Source: Liolophura sinensis | Taxonomy: Eukaryota; Mollusca; Polyplacophora; Chitonida; Chitonidae | Direction: 5' to 3' | Assembly (NCBI RefSeq): GCF_032854445.1 | Contig: NC_088300.1 | Span: 73,585,005-73,649,004 of the forward strand | Length of the DNA stretch: 64,000 bases | The notes under the pieces: model-generated | The model's database searches: none | Seen by the model: the letters and a program-made list of their open reading frames with translations, nothing else | Told to the model about the DNA's origin: nothing | In this document: one piece after another, positions 1 through 12,669 of the stretch | How positions within the stretch are numbered: position 1 is the stretch's first letter | Layout: each line of letters starts with the position of its first letter | Translations under genes and position numbers: made by a program

Positions 1-1627
1 TGCTGCTGAGAACTGATGAAGACTACATACCAATCTGCTGTCAGATTACACTTACTGGGTATGGCAGATTCTCCTGCTGAGAACCGATGGAGACTACATA
101 CCAATCTGCTGTCAGATTACACTTACTGGGTATGGCAGATTCTGCTGCTGAGAACCGATGAAGACTACATACCAGTCTGCTGTCAGATTACACTTACTGG
201 GTATGGCAGATTCTGCTGCTGAGAACCGATGGAGACTACATACCAATCTGCTGTCAGATTACACTTACTGGGTATGGCAGATTCTGCTGCTGAGAACCGA
301 TGAAGACTACATACCAGTCTTCTCTCAGATTACACTAACTGGGTATGGCAGATTCTGCTGCTGAGAACCGATGGAGACTACATACCAGTCTGCTGTCAGA
401 TTACACTTACTGGGTATGGCAGATTCTCCTGCTGAGAACCGATGAAGACTACATACCAATCTGCTGTCAGATTACACTTACTGGGTATGGCAGATTCTGC
501 TGCTGAGAACCGATGGAGACTACATACCAATCTGCTGTCAGATTACACTTACTGGGTATGGCAGATTCTGCTGTTGAGAACCGATGGAGACTACATACCA
601 GTCTTCTCTCAGATTACACTTACTGGGTATGGCTGATTCTGCTGCTGAGAACCGATGGAGACTACATACCAGTCTTCTCTCAGATTACACTTACTGGGTA
701 TGGCAGATTCTCCTGCTGAGAACCGATGGAGACTACATACCAATCTGCTGTCAGATAACACTTACTGGATATGGCAGATTCTGCTGCTGAGAACCGATGG
801 AGGCTACATACCAATCTGCTGTCAGATTATCTGCTGAGAACTGGTGAAGACTACATACCAATCTGCTGTCAGATTACACTTACTGGGTGTGGCAGATTCT
901 GCTGCTGAGAACCGATGGAGGCTACATACCAATCTGCTGTCAGATTATCTGCTGAGAACCGATGGAGACTACATACCAATCTGCTGTCAGATTACACTTA
1001 CTGGGTATGGCAGATTCTGCTGCTGAGAACCGATGGAGACTACATACCAATCTGCTGTCAGATTACACTTACTGGGTATGGCAGATTCTCCTGCTGAGAA
1101 CTGATGAAGACTACATACCAATCTGCTGTCAGATTACACTTACTGGGTATGGCAGATTCTCCTGCTGAGAACCGATGGAGACTACATACCAATCTGCTGT
1201 CAGATTACACTTACTGGGTGTGGCAGATTCTGCTGCTGAGAACCGATGGAGACTACATACCAATCTGCTGTCAGATTACACTTACTGGGTATGGCAGATT
1301 CTGCTGCTGAGAACTGATGAAGACTACATACCAATCTGCTGTCAGATTACACTTACTGGGTATGGCAGATTCTCCTGCTGAGAACCGATGGAGACTACAT
1401 ACCAGTCTGCTGTCAGATTACACTTACTGGATATGGCAGATTCTGCTGCTGAGAACCGATGAAGACTACATACCAGTCTTCTCTCAGATTACACTTACTG
1501 GGTATGGCAGATTCTGCTGCTGAGAACCGATGAAGACTACATACCAATCTGCTGTCAGATTACACTAAGTGGGTATGGCAGATTCTCCTGCTGAGAACTG
1601 ATGAGGACTACATACCAATCTGCTGAT
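1..1627. repeat. 71-bp satellite array in RPIA intron
   Basis: About 23 head-to-tail copies of a 71-bp unit fill the left end and run off the window. Each unit contains the landmarks GAGACTACATACCA, CTGTCAGATTACACTTACTG and GGTATGGCAGATTC. Copies differ at a few recurrent positions, for example GGAGAC or GAAGAC, and CTGCTGTC or CTTCTCTC. Two short units of 47 bp (near 797-843 and 915-961) lack the same 24 bases. Because 71 is not a multiple of three, the overlapping 60-68 codon open frames are by-products and not genes. The array ends in a broken unit near 1627. If the RPIA exon at 2347 belongs to a gene entering from the left, the array is intronic. Confidence 0.97.
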
Positions 1628-1790
1628 TCAGCAAAGGTGAACGTCTTGTTTTTTGTGCTAGGTCTGATGGTCGAGTGGTGCAGAGTTGTGTATTGTTGGT
1701 GATTTGGTGTCTGACTCTGAGGTCGCTGGCATCAAACTCCAAGTGGTTTCAGCCAGTTTTCAGCACTAGACTCCATGAAAGTGAACCACT

Positions 1791-2132
1791 TCAGTTCCCT
1801 AATGGTTAGAGTGTCTGTCTCAAAGTCAGGAGAAAAGAGATTAAGCCTGGGTTGGGTCATACCAAAGACTTTAAAAATGGTACTTGTTGCTGTTTTGCTT
1901 GATGCTCAGCACTGAAAGGTTAGAGCAAGGAAATAAGACTGGTTGGAACAGTGTCAGTATGATATGATTAGGTGGGGTGTCATGTCTGGTGTCTTTGGCA
2001 TGATACTTCTGTGGTGGCAGTGTATTGGCTGTGTGGACTCGCCCTGACACAAGAAGACACGATATATGTACACACACCTAATGACTCCTCATCGTCATAT
2101 GACCGAAAACTTACAATGTAAAACCCCAAGGA
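1791..2132 (+). mobile_element. tRNA-derived SINE, family B, near full length
   Basis: The 5' end resembles a tRNA promoter region: TAATGGTTAGAGTGTCTG (A-box-like) followed by GCCTGGGTTGGGTCATACC (degenerate B-box-like). The body contains GACTTTAAAAATGGTACTTG, AGGTGGGGTGTCATGTCTGG and TGGCATGATACTTC. It ends in CATATGACCGAAAACTTACA and AAAACCCCAAG. The same body occurs in reverse at 20601-20890, which supports one repeat family. I recognise it as a molluscan-type SINE from memory, so the family assignment is inference. It lies in the intron upstream of the RPIA terminal exon. Confidence 0.75.
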
Positions 2133-2346
2133 CGCATACATACATCCAGAAAGTGTAACCTATTACAACTGTAACATTATTACTAAAAATTCCACTCTCG
2201 TGTCTACCATTCTGTGAGAATTTTACAACATAAAATACAGATGAAGTCCATTTACACAAATAAAGGTATGATGCCTCCTGTATGCCTTGGCTAAAATTAA
2301 CTGTTGACAAAAAGTGTTACACCTGTGTTTGTTGTTGTTATTGCAG

Positions 2347-2456
2347 GAGTGGTGGAGACTGGCTTGTTCATCAACATGGCTCAGAAGGCTTACTTTGGCA
2401 GTATGACAGATGGCCAGGTTACAAGTCGTGGGCCCAGGAACATGAAGAAGAGCTAA
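2347..2456 (+). CDS. Ribose-5-phosphate isomerase, terminal coding exon
   Basis: This exon encodes the last 36 residues of a ribose-5-phosphate isomerase A. That enzyme interconverts ribose-5-phosphate and ribulose-5-phosphate in the non-oxidative pentose phosphate pathway in the cytosol. A clean acceptor (TTGTTGTTATTGCAG) precedes it. The first two bases complete a glycine codon begun in the previous exon. The peptide starts GVVETGLFINMAQKAYFG, which I recognise as the conserved RPIA C-terminal segment; human RPIA has GVVDTGLFINMAERVYFG from memory. The tail then diverges (SMTDGQVTSRGPRNMKKS) and ends at TAA 2454-2456, slightly longer than in vertebrates. The other exons must lie left of the window. 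Another frame from 2282 to 2482 is longer but is a shadow of this exon. Confidence 0.9.
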
Positions 2457-4181
2457 CCCAGACTCGCCTGCCTGCCTCCTGACTGTTATCCTGTACTGAA
2501 GCTCCAGGGCCCGTCAGCCCTGTTAAATAAGCTGTGTTCATAATTATCATGGTCACCAGTACTATAGCCATTGAGGTACCATGGCAGTCATGAGCTTATA
2601 ATGTCAGGAGAGCTTTGTGCAAGTTGACCTTGACAGCACAAAAACTACGGCTGTATTGTCCTTATCATGACCAGATTATGTCAAAATGTCACAAGTGTGG
2701 CAACACCATTCTTTTGAGCAATAGAAAATCATAGGCCTGTATTCAGGAATTTATATTTATGTTTGGTGATATTTCTGTTTTATTTAAACCTGGAAGTTAA
2801 GAGGGTGATCTTGCATAAAGGGTCCAAAGATTCTAAAAACATTTTAGTGGCTTGAAATTAGTCAAAACATTTCGGTTTTTAATATTTACAGTTTGTGCCT
2901 TCGGTATAAATGAAATCCATTCTTGTTCTGTCACATCTTTGGGGCTGTCTATTTTATTTCAACTTCTTTATTTCATCTTAGTTGACGTTTGAATGGGGAA
3001 TTGGGAAATCCACTTTACTTCATTTGCTTCAAATTATGTTGAGGTTTTTGAGAGAAAATAAAGTTGAGGATGATGATTATGTGTGACAGTTCATGTTTAT
3101 ATTATGTCATTTGCATTGAGAGAAAGTGTAAAAGAGTGAAATTTTTCATTGTGCAAAACACACTCGGCAAGTTCATCATTAATGTTACCTTATGTGGTCT
3201 TTCAACAAATGTAATCATGTTAAAGAATCCCAGCAGTTGTTTCCAAGGATTGGATTTTGCCATATTTGAGAGTTCACAATTTTTAGACCTTATGAAAGTA
3301 GAAATTTAGAATTAATGCCGAGCAAGGCAAGAATCCTGCATTATAGGTAGTTATTGATAGTGCATCATTTTGTGTACACATGATTTTTATGGGTTCAGTT
3401 AAGTTCTGTGATCATCATATTAGATTTAATGTCATTTTGGTTATAAAGCTGCTTTGTACATATTGCCACTTTTAAGAAATCACTAGTCGGTTATCTTTGT
3501 CAACAGTGTAACAGTTCACATCAAAGGTATATTTTTATTAAAGATTTCGTCATTTTGTTATATTTGTGGTTCATTAAATATTTCTTGACAGATGGTTGGA
3601 GGTGGGTTCAGTGAAACGGCTGATGTAAGAAGAACGGCAAAAATTTCCATGCACTTTTAACCATTATTGTTTTTACTCATTGATGCTACTGTAAAGTTTG
3701 ATCAGTGTATTTCCGTGAAAACGGTATCCCTCAGTTATTTATTCTCAGATTATTGCTCCATATAAAGAGAAAATCTTCTGTATTCTATAACTCACATGAT
3801 GCCTGCAATAACAATGAGGTAGAAATTTGTAATGACGTATGTATTTTATTTTAAACCTTTGCTAATATTAGTGATACTATTTTAGTGTTGGTTTTGTCCC
3901 CTTTTATTAAAACTGTTTTTTCTTGTTCAACTATTAAAGAGTAACTGGTTGATAGCTATGTACATGTATTCATGTATGTTACAGTTAAATGTAAGCAGTA
4001 TTTTTTCTTTGGAGACTAATTTGTGTGAACAATTTTAAGGTCTTTGTGCTGAAAAATTTGTGGACTGAACTGTAGGTTTTCTTTTATTTTATCAGTATTA
4101 TAGGCTAGTTGCTGTCTCATTGTCTCATTTTCTCATTTGACATGAACCATTTGCTTGTAATTGGAAACAACTGAAAATAAA
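2457..4181 (+). other. Probable 3' UTR of RPIA
   Basis: This AT-rich stretch follows the RPIA stop and has no supportable gene. AATAAA hexamers at 3057-3062 and 4176-4181 are each followed by GT- or T-rich sequence, so the transcript could end near either. The small open frame at 3064-3309 begins at the first signal and has no recognisable content. UTR length is inferred. Confidence 0.45.
4176..4181 (+). promoter_or_regulatory. Candidate poly(A) signal for RPIA
   Basis: AATAAA about 1.7 kb after the RPIA stop, followed within 40 bases by T- and GT-rich sequence (TTAATGTGTTTATTTC). A proximal alternative is at 3057-3062. Confidence 0.4.
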
Positions 4182-4199
4182 TATCACAGTTTAAATACG

Positions 4200-7100
4200 G
4201 TTAATGTGTTTATTTCTAATTGAGATAATAACAAGTTGAGGTAATAACAGTTCCTCTACTTGAATTCCAGAATATCTATACTTCTTGAAATCGACTTTAA
4301 TCGATTTGTTACATATCTAATTGTTAAATGGCGCTATGACGTGCAAACGAGGATATATTTCTTCATTGCCTCTAGCTAGTTTCTTGTGACCAGTCATTCG
4401 GTCATGTCCGTGTATAAGCTATACGTGTTTAGGTTCCCATACGTTTCTGTTGCGTTTTATTTCTGCATCTCCTTGTTTATTACTCCTTTCTGAAACACAT
4501 GGGGAAACGAGAGGTTTTACACTGTTAGCCCATCAGAAACGACCAGTTGTTTTTTGTTTTATATTTTTCTTTTCCATTATAGTTCATTGTTTTCATGGGT
4601 CAATAGGTGGAAATTATAGAGGCATGAAAAAATATGAAGAAATTGCCGGAAGTAGTTTCACGCAAGTACGACGTGTCAGTGCGCTTAACGAAATAGACCA
4701 TAAGTTATGGTTGAATATTATCTTCCTTTCGGGATGTTTTCTTCATTGTTTTGATGGGATTTATATGTTATGTTTATGCATCGATTAAACTTTTTAATTA
4801 TGTTGGAGTCCTTTATTATTCGTTTAGTTTCGTGTCACGAAAGGTTATCGAATGCCCTCGCGCTATTTGGAGGATCGTGAAGGCAAATGTCACATACCAT
4901 TCCGTACCTTGATTGCCTATGACAGCGTATTTAGCGAAAATATTTACACCATGTGAGGTAGTCTTCGTTCATTTATTTAACAGCTCCTAATACCATTTAG
5001 GCCTACCTTACGGCAAATCGAGTGCTCTTTTTTAGTCACCAAAATGGCGAAATAAAGAATGTCGCAGTTATAAATCGACAGGTGTGCCATTTGACCTTGA
5101 CCCCAGTGCTGAGTATAAGGGGTGTATAGGCATAAATGCGTTTAAAAATTGGCATCAAAGACCACTGTAGTGGAGAATGACTACCGTGGTGTTCGTATCA
5201 TTTGTGACATTCTCCAGTGTTTGACATGAAGAAGATGTAGCAAGGGCTAATGAAATGGTCATTTGAGGTACTGTACAGCAAGTTGTAGCATTGCACTGCA
5301 TTATGTCATGCTAATATCGCTCCCAGTGTATGGTTTCAACTCTACGCCGTCGTCAGTTATTTGTGCAATGTTAAAGTGTCCTCAAGGGTCCACTTTCCAA
5401 CGTGTACATCGGTGATTTCTGAAGCTAATGCAGTGAAATAGCTAATGTTCATAAAACTTTAGATCTATATCGTATACTACCAATAAATAAAGCACAAATA
5501 ATAATATTTTGCCTTCTAATGTAGGCTTACATTTGGATATAGCATAGGCCCATCAAGCGTGTCATGTTTTAATCCCAAAACGGCAGTTGTTCGTGTATAG
5601 GGGATACAGAAATGTCTCGACAGGTAAAACAGAATTACTAGTCGCATTAGGCAAGCTACCATAGAATGAAATGCTCGTGCAACCTCTGCTATCAAAACAA
5701 TATGAAAAGGTAAGTTGTTGGTGAGTGAGTTATTGGAATAAACGTAGTAGGCCTACAGGTTGAGGTGTAATAAATAAATGCAGGCCAATGAGCATCATTC
5801 AGATTCATTCCTCGTGGAGAAGAGCTGAAATAATTAATTTATTCTAGAATGTTATGACAAGTCGTAATTCTGGGCAATCAACAAGTTACATATACTTGTA
5901 GTCCTATATGCATGTAACTACAAGACTCTTTGTACCGACAGGTCTATGTAGGCCTATACATGTATGCACTTGTATGTCTTTCGATTTTCTCAACTCCGAT
6001 TCAGTCAATCTACTTTACTCTTTCCAGGTGTATTCCTGGGAACCCAAAATGGTGAAGTGTTGAGTATTTTCAAAACAAAAAAGGTGTACTGCGGTAGGCT
6101 AACCCACTACTCCTCTCTTGGAAAAGCAGGGAGTATCGCACTACCTCTGAAAATTATATGTAGCACTTGTACTGCTTGACCCCTTGGGTTAACGTCCAAT
6201 AGTTAATCTTCCCAATTGAATGCCCAAAAACTTATTATACAAAGTTTCTCATGGTCCGTTGAAGAAGTTATCTGTTAAATTGTGGAATGAGCTGTTAATT
6301 ACGTTTGCTGTATGTGATGAACATTTGGATATAATCCTTAAAAGGTCGAAAAGAAGAAAAACGACACAAACTGTACACGTATTTTATGTGTCCTTGCCAT
6401 AATTGTACTGTTGAGATACATCTAGTACGATATGTTGCTTTGATATGTTGTTTTGATCTGATGCCAAATACGGCAGTGGCACGAACAATGAAGATTTCCA
6501 TGCTCACACTAACCGAACAAATAGAAATGGTAAAGAAAGGAAATGTCTACAATCTTACGGTATATCATAATTTGACGCTGTGGTGCAATGCGTTCCCTTT
6601 GAAGTCATGTCATAATGAGGTGGGACCGGGTCCTCCTTTACAGACAGAATAACTGATAGGCCCTTTGTGGGTGGAGACGACCAGTGACAAGAAAAAGAAA
6701 AACAGAAGAAGAGCAATAGACCATTTCACTGCACTTGGGCTCTAGTGTCCTCTTATGGTCTTAACATGCTATTTTTTTTTATAAAAGCTGTTACTGTGTG
6801 TTTTGGGCATGTACCACATAAAACAGCATTATGGACTGACATTGCTGTAGATTCAACATACATGTAGCTATTATATTAACCGCTCAAACCAATAGTGACT
6901 TCTAATGGGGAAGCAATATTTCCAAAATGCCTGTTTGAAATATCTGTCACTGTGTACTATACAGATATACGTATACCTTTAGGTTTGGATTAGGCCTGGG
7001 TTCAAGCCAAGTTGATTCATACGGGTTTAAAACTTTAAAATGTTTACCGAACTACATTGAAATCAGTGTTCAAGCAAACAGAAATGTGTTCCTGGAATTG

Positions 7101-8185
7101 GTTCATTTAAGCATGGTCATTAAGTCTGATCAGTTTTGCAATTCCTTCTCTAAAACCACAGCTATATCAGGAGTTTCCCAGTATTAGCCAGATACGTTTG
7201 GCACCGTGTTTGTATATATTATATCAGTAGACCCATGCCTAGCCCATTATATTCTTACGCAGCCTACATATAACATATACAATGGTCAAAGAATCTTACA
7301 TGTAAAAGGTTCACAGTTGACATCAGTTGTGGAGATAATGAACATTAACAAGTATTAACTGGTAGAATACTAAATTTACAATTGATACATAAACTAACAT
7401 CCATAACTTCTATGAACGCCATCGTATAGTAAAGTGAAATAAGTCGCGTAAAACTCCACTCAAACAAGTAAAAATAATGTACAATTTATGCCCTGTAAAT
7501 TCATTAGTAATCAAACACTGGCACTTGCAACCATGCAAAATTTAATATGTTGTATTAAAAACGGGAGTCATGTTTAGGTTCATTTTCAGAATATTGTTTA
7601 CTACACTCATGAAACAATACTTCTGGCTAAGCTGTTCAGCAAAGATGCAATCAAAAGTTGCATTCAAAATTTACTTTTTATATTCAAAAAGAGTATGTTA
7701 TTTATTATACTCTTATGAGACAGTGCTCATGGCAACGGTGTTTGAAGATACAATACAAATTGATTACCTGAAACATTTTAAAACTTGCATATGATAACTT
7801 TGGGTAAGACCTGGTGTATCTCCATTGGAGATGAAATCAGTCTAAATAAATGTAGTATAAAAATATGGAATGATTAAATACAAGGTCAGAGACGACACTG
7901 GAACAAAATGTGGTTAAATCTGATTCGAAACATTGGTGTAAACACGCATGATTAAACTAGAGACAAAATATGTCAGAAACATTTTATTTTAGAGAAGACA
8001 ACGTTTTAATACTTTAAATCTGCTATCCATAATATGTTGCGGTCCAGATTCTGGAACCGCAACAAAGCAAATGCCATGAAGGCGCCCTATATTAGGTGAG
8101 ACGTACGCCATATAAGAGAAAAGAAATAAAAGATTTTTACAGGAATTTGACTGGTAAACGAAACCGTGAAAACAGGTGGTGGAAA
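4200..8185. other. Intergenic DNA, nothing supportable
   Basis: No exon with flanking splice sites and no recognisable protein were found. The longest open frame (4450-4788) lacks an ATG at its start. The palindrome TAGGCCTA or close variants occurs near 5003, 5748 and 5950. Confidence 0.5.
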
Positions 8186-8189
8186 GGGG

Positions 8190-9020
8190 TCCAATACGAA
8201 ATGCTAGAAACGAAACTCTTGGTGTTTAAACCACAGACAAGATATTGGACATAAACATCTTATGATCCGAGACGAAATGTTGGAAACTAAAGCGTTGTCC
8301 AAATAACGGACGATATTTGAGCATAAAATATCTGTTACGATAGCAGACGAAGTCTTGGACACGCCTTTAAACAACGGATAAAATATTGAACATTGAATAT
8401 CTGTTACCATCGGAGACGAAATGCTGGAAGCGAAATGTACGTACCTGTTAAAACAACGGACAAGATATTCAACATAAAAATTATCTTATCGTCGAAGACG
8501 AAATGCTGAAAACGAAACACCTGTTAAAACAACGGACAAGATATTAGACATAAAATATCTTACCGTCTAAGACGAAATGTTGAAATCAAATACCCGTTAA
8601 AACAACGGACGATATATTGGACAAAAAATGTCTTACCACCGAAGACGAAATGCTAAAAAAGTGCGTATTAAAGCAACGGACAAGATAATGGACATAAAAT
8701 ATCTCACCATCTGAGATGAAATGCTGGAAACGAAATACGCGTTAAAACTACGGATAAATTCTTAAACATAAAATTCCTGTTGCCGTCGGAGGGGAAGTGT
8801 TAAGCACGAAATGCCTGTTGAAACTGCGCACAAGTTATTGGACATAAAATATCGGTTAATAGCAGAGAGCAAATGTTGGAAATGAATTGACTGTTTAAAC
8901 AAGGGGCAAGATATTGAAATATTTGTTATCATCGAAGACAACAATATAGGAACGAATATTTGCTTAATACACTGAAAGCTGCGGGAAACCCACAATATTC
9001 AAACGAAATGTTGGCAACGA
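8190..9020. repeat. Degenerate tandem array, about 74-bp unit
   Basis: About eleven diverged copies. The landmark GACGAAATG, or a one-base variant, recurs at 8271, 8346, 8414, 8497, 8571, 8644 and 8714, and fades toward 8936, giving spacings of 68-83 bp. Between landmarks the phrase GTTAAAACAACGGACAAG and then GACATAAAATATCT recurs. Indels vary unit length, so this is an old array. The reverse-strand open frames inside it are by-products. Confidence 0.85.
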
Positions 9021-9029
9021 AAATGCATG

Positions 9030-10326
9030 TAGGGCCTACTTGTCGAAGCGAGTAATGTTTAAAACACTGCCTTGTTCAAGTGTTTTCCAAGTTAAATCAT
9101 TATTGTAAAAGTTAATTTATGATTCAATTGGAACGACTTACTTGAACGGAAATCTGTAATGACATAAACACTTAAGAAGTATAATGATTGCTTCAATAAC
9201 CTTAGGACTGTGCGAAACAAAAACACGAAATTCAGAGATGTCCTTAGAACTTAGAAGCTCCAATCTGCGGCGGGCGGACTCTCCACTCTTTGGTAAAAAA
9301 AAAACTAGACGTCTTGATATCTAAACAGAGCTACATATACATGGATCGGAAACAGCCGGGTTAATCCTTGGCTAACAAAACTGGCGAAATTCAATCATGC
9401 ATAGGCATTGGACAGCTGCGTACATGCGTGACTTAATTATCAGTGAGGGAAAAAGGCTTAAGTGATTCAACAAGCACAGGAAATTGAGGAGCTTTGTAGA
9501 TACTTGTAACAAATAACTTTGGCGAACTTTTTCTGTGTATACATGTGAATTATCAGAATGTTGGACATCAATTGAAAATTTGAACTTGAAAGTACCAGAA
9601 AAAAGAAAACGTTAGAAAAGAAACACCTAAACACCTAGAACACCTAATCCTATTCCTGAAATTATCTGCTTATTAGAATCTTACATCCATGCTTGTCCAC
9701 ATGATTTAATCCACGGCGAAAAATGTGAAATGAAACATAATTGATACTGTCAATATAACTTGTCTCATTTCAACGAAAATAACGAAATAAACGAAAACCC
9801 TTATCCTTGAAATACAGCTACAAATACTTCCGGTGTATGACGAGGTGGTTCTAGCACTGCAAGATTCAGAACTTCAGAGGTATAATGTGCGTCTATACAA
9901 TCAAAGAAATATATGGAAAAATATAAGTAGAAAATAACAGTTGATTCAAAATTTGTCACTGATGCCAATAAATAGAAAGATCTCTCGTTATACTAAGGCA
10001 GTAATCGCCTTTTCGGGCATTTTCGCATGCGTATACAAATTGAACTTATAAACAGAAACGCGTCTTTAAGGAAACATTATTGTGTCCTTCCTTACGAAGT
10101 AAATGTCCATGACTGGAAAACATAATTTAACATGTATTGTTTCTTTAACTCGTCAGCGTGTATCTTCCTGTACATATACACCCATACACATACACACATG
10201 AACATATATCCAAACTATATATGTGTGTGCGTATCATTTATCACCCGTGTCGGTGGAAAGAACATATTGCATGCGCCAGTTTTGTATCATAACATATTAC
10301 ACGCGATACCTGATATATTTACCATG
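9030..10326. other. Intergenic DNA downstream of the 470-aa gene
   Basis: AT-rich with a CA/TA-rich patch near 10170-10230. It would hold the 3' UTR of the reverse-strand gene ending at 10327. I see no gene and no clear poly(A) signal. Confidence 0.4.
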
Positions 10327-11739
10327 TCAAGCCATAACCTGAGATGGTACCTGGGAGGGAACCTGGGACATTCTCTCTAAAACATCCTCCCTGGAGTTTT
10401 GTAACAGGAAGCCCCTGTCCTTCACCACAATGTTTACCACCCTCATGTGGTTCAGACGTGATGACGATTGCATGTCCTCCACCCAGCGCCGGATCCTTCT
10501 CTCACGGGCGGTCACTTTCTGGTTGTAACTCTCCCTCCTGTCCACTGAAGCCAGCCAAATGTTGTGCATCTCCAGGTTTTTCGTTGTCAAGGAAACTGGT
10601 GATTTGTTTATTTTGTCCAGAAAGTCCTTGGGGTCGTCTTCCACCACGTAAGTCTTGACGACATTCGCTGTTGGAGTTTTTTCTTGAAGATGTCGTAGAT
10701 TCCTGGTAAAGTACTCCTCCGCCTTCTCTGCCAGTCTGTAGGAGAATTTCTGACCATGATTATCGGCCGTGCCATCTACCGCACCTTCCTTGGATGGCAC
10801 TTCCCCTTTCACATTTGGCATTGCCTCGTCGTTTTTCTCTGTGGGTGGTTGTCGAGACGTTTGCTTCATCACCGGCTGAAAACTTGATTGACCAGTTCTG
10901 GGGCAGGGTGGGTGGGGTACTGCCTCGTGCCTCCGGAGTACACACTCTGACGCTAACGCGGTGCTCTCTGAGGAATATCTCAGATCTAGGTTTTGTTGAA
11001 GCTTTCTCCGGAAGATGGAAAACGCATTGGCTGTAGCTTTTGGGGCTCGTCTTACAACTCGGATTTTTCCAGTAGGGATTTCCGGGTTAGTGTTTTCTTT
11101 GATGGCTGTCCCTTTGACTTGGCATGACACCTCTGGTGAATGTTTCTCTGCCGTCGGTGTCTTCGCAGACGAAATCGGACTCCTAGTAAGCTGATGGTCA
11201 TTACCGTTAAATTTCACGCCCTTCCTTAAGGCCTTTGGCGCTGCTGGATATTGGATAGGCTTTGTTCCGGGAAAGCCAAAACGAACTTGCTTCGTGGTGT
11301 CAACCACAAACATTTCGCCGTTGCTTTTCAAAATGCCTTTCCCAGAGCTGTTCCGCTCTTGATGTTCATTCAGGAATGGCATGGCGTTGTTAGTCACTTC
11401 TTGTCTCCCAAAGCCTTGGCGCCGTGTGTAGGTGGGAAGGTCCGAGTGTTGTCTTGAACTCACAAGGCCATTGGAAACATCACTTATCGGTTTCCTGATC
11501 CCGGGACGAGGGAAGATAGGGCGAGTCTGTAGATCATACACAGCTGTATGTGTATCAGAAGGCCTCGGATTTTGTTCCATGGCGCCTGTTCTGAGGTGGA
11601 GATGTGCTGCCTGGGTTCTTGCTTTTACATCTGATGCTTTCCGGCTAACACGGCTTGAACCCCTTGTGGCGAACAAGGGGCCTGCGGGTGTCGGGGGCCT
11701 GTTCATATCTATCACAGCGGATTTCCTCTGTAAAAACAT
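10327..11739 (-). CDS. Unrecognised basic protein, single exon, 470 aa
   Basis: A long uninterrupted reading frame far above chance for this AT-rich DNA. I do not recognise a family. Two ATGs are possible: 11737-11739 (MFLQRK) or 11704-11706 (MNRPPTPAG, purine at -3). An in-frame TGA lies about 60 bases further upstream, so an intronless gene is the simplest model. However, TTTTTACAG just after the first ATG could be a splice acceptor. The protein is rich in Arg, Lys, Ser and Pro, looks mostly disordered, and has no signal peptide or membrane segment. The most ordered part is C-terminal: NIWLASVDRRESYNQKVTAR followed by a basic stretch and WVEDMQ, then RVVNIVVKDRGFLL. It ends with a VPSQ duplication. 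The nearest gene, at 18226, is also single-exon, similar in size and divergent. Confidence 0.72.
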   Translation of the reverse strand: MFLQRKSAVIDMNRPPTPAGPLFATRGSSRVSRKASDVKARTQAAHLHLRTGAMEQNPRPSDTHTAVYDLQTRPIFPRPGIRKPISDVSNGLVSSRQHSDLPTYTRRQGFGRQEVTNNAMPFLNEHQERNSSGKGILKSNGEMFVVDTTKQVRFGFPGTKPIQYPAAPKALRKGVKFNGNDHQLTRSPISSAKTPTAEKHSPEVSCQVKGTAIKENTNPEIPTGKIRVVRRAPKATANAFSIFRRKLQQNLDLRYSSESTALASECVLRRHEAVPHPPCPRTGQSSFQPVMKQTSRQPPTEKNDEAMPNVKGEVPSKEGAVDGTADNHGQKFSYRLAEKAEEYFTRNLRHLQEKTPTANVVKTYVVEDDPKDFLDKINKSPVSLTTKNLEMHNIWLASVDRRESYNQKVTARERRIRRWVEDMQSSSRLNHMRVVNIVVKDRGFLLQNSREDVLERMSQVPSQVPSQVMA

Positions 11740-11814
11740 AGTGAGCTTCAATTGCTGGACGGTAAAAATACAATTTTTTCGGCTCGTTTCACTGTATGGG
11801 TCTCACAGGGAATA

Positions 11815-12520
11815 ACAGATCAAAAAAAATCAGGCAGTATTCAACATTGTGGTTTTGTCATTTACGATCGAAAACCAATTCCTTCGAATCATTTTCCTGC
11901 TTCATGAAGCACTACCCAAATTCGGCAAATGGCTGACAATCCCGCCCTCAAATCAGTCTTGTCTAAGCAGTTTTATATCCACTATAATCTATACTACATG
12001 TATAAATGGATCTCTTGGACATGGAAAGACGCAATTCGGGAGTATTATTTCTACTTTGTAACGATTAAGCACGAAACAGACATATTCATTCCGGGTAATG
12101 AGATATTCCAGTAAGGATCTGAGCACCTGCAATAAATTATGTAAAATTTTATATACCCTAATTAATTTTGTGTTCCACCCAAATTATCCATGTGACATAC
12201 AAGCCGAATTTAGCTACGTTAATCCAACACTCCAATCACAGTGTATCAAGTTTCCTCTTCGGTTAACATTGTCACAGTGAGTGGTTTTATTCAAGCCATG
12301 CATTGTTTTGCCCTTCTCTCTGACCTTTAAATGTCAATCATTGCCTTTGCCAGGAGAAATATGATAGGTTATATCCATCAGTATGACATGAAACCCCCAT
12401 ATGTCGTATCCATGAGCGATTATTTCTCTGACACATGCTTGGTGCCATATATTATTCGTGTTTAGTCAGATAGCCTTGTTGGATTCATGAACAGTTACAA
12501 TCTAAACTCATTTGAGAAAC
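11815..12520. other. Upstream flank of the 470-aa gene
   Basis: AT-rich and without a supportable gene. The promoter of the reverse-strand gene should lie here, but I see no convincing TATA box. Confidence 0.35.
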
Positions 12521-12524
12521 ACCT

Positions 12525-12668
12525 ACGTGGGAAGGCCTCCAGTAACATCCGGATGGTCGTGGGTTTCCCCTGGGCTCCGCCCGGTCTCCTTCCACCATAA
12601 TGCTACCCGCCGTCGTATAAGTGAAATATTCTTGACTACGGCGTAAAACACCAATGGAATAAATAAAT
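12525..12668 (+). mobile_element. SINE family A, 3' fragment
   Basis: Contains the family body from ACGTGGGAAGG through GGATGGTCGTGGGTTTCCC, CCACCATAATGCTACCC and GTCGTATAAGTGAAATATTC. It ends in GGCGTAAAACACCAATGGAA and an A/T-rich tail. The tRNA-like head is missing, as expected for 5' truncation. Confidence 0.85.
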
Positions 12669-12669
12669 C

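Noticed and set aside
1-1530. A dozen 60-68 codon open frames
   Set aside because: All are phases of the 71-bp satellite and repeat with its period.
4450-4788. 112-codon forward frame
   Set aside because: No ATG at its start, AT-rich composition and no recognisable content.
10344-11815. Forward-strand frames opposite the 470-aa gene
   Set aside because: Shadows of the reverse-strand coding sequence.
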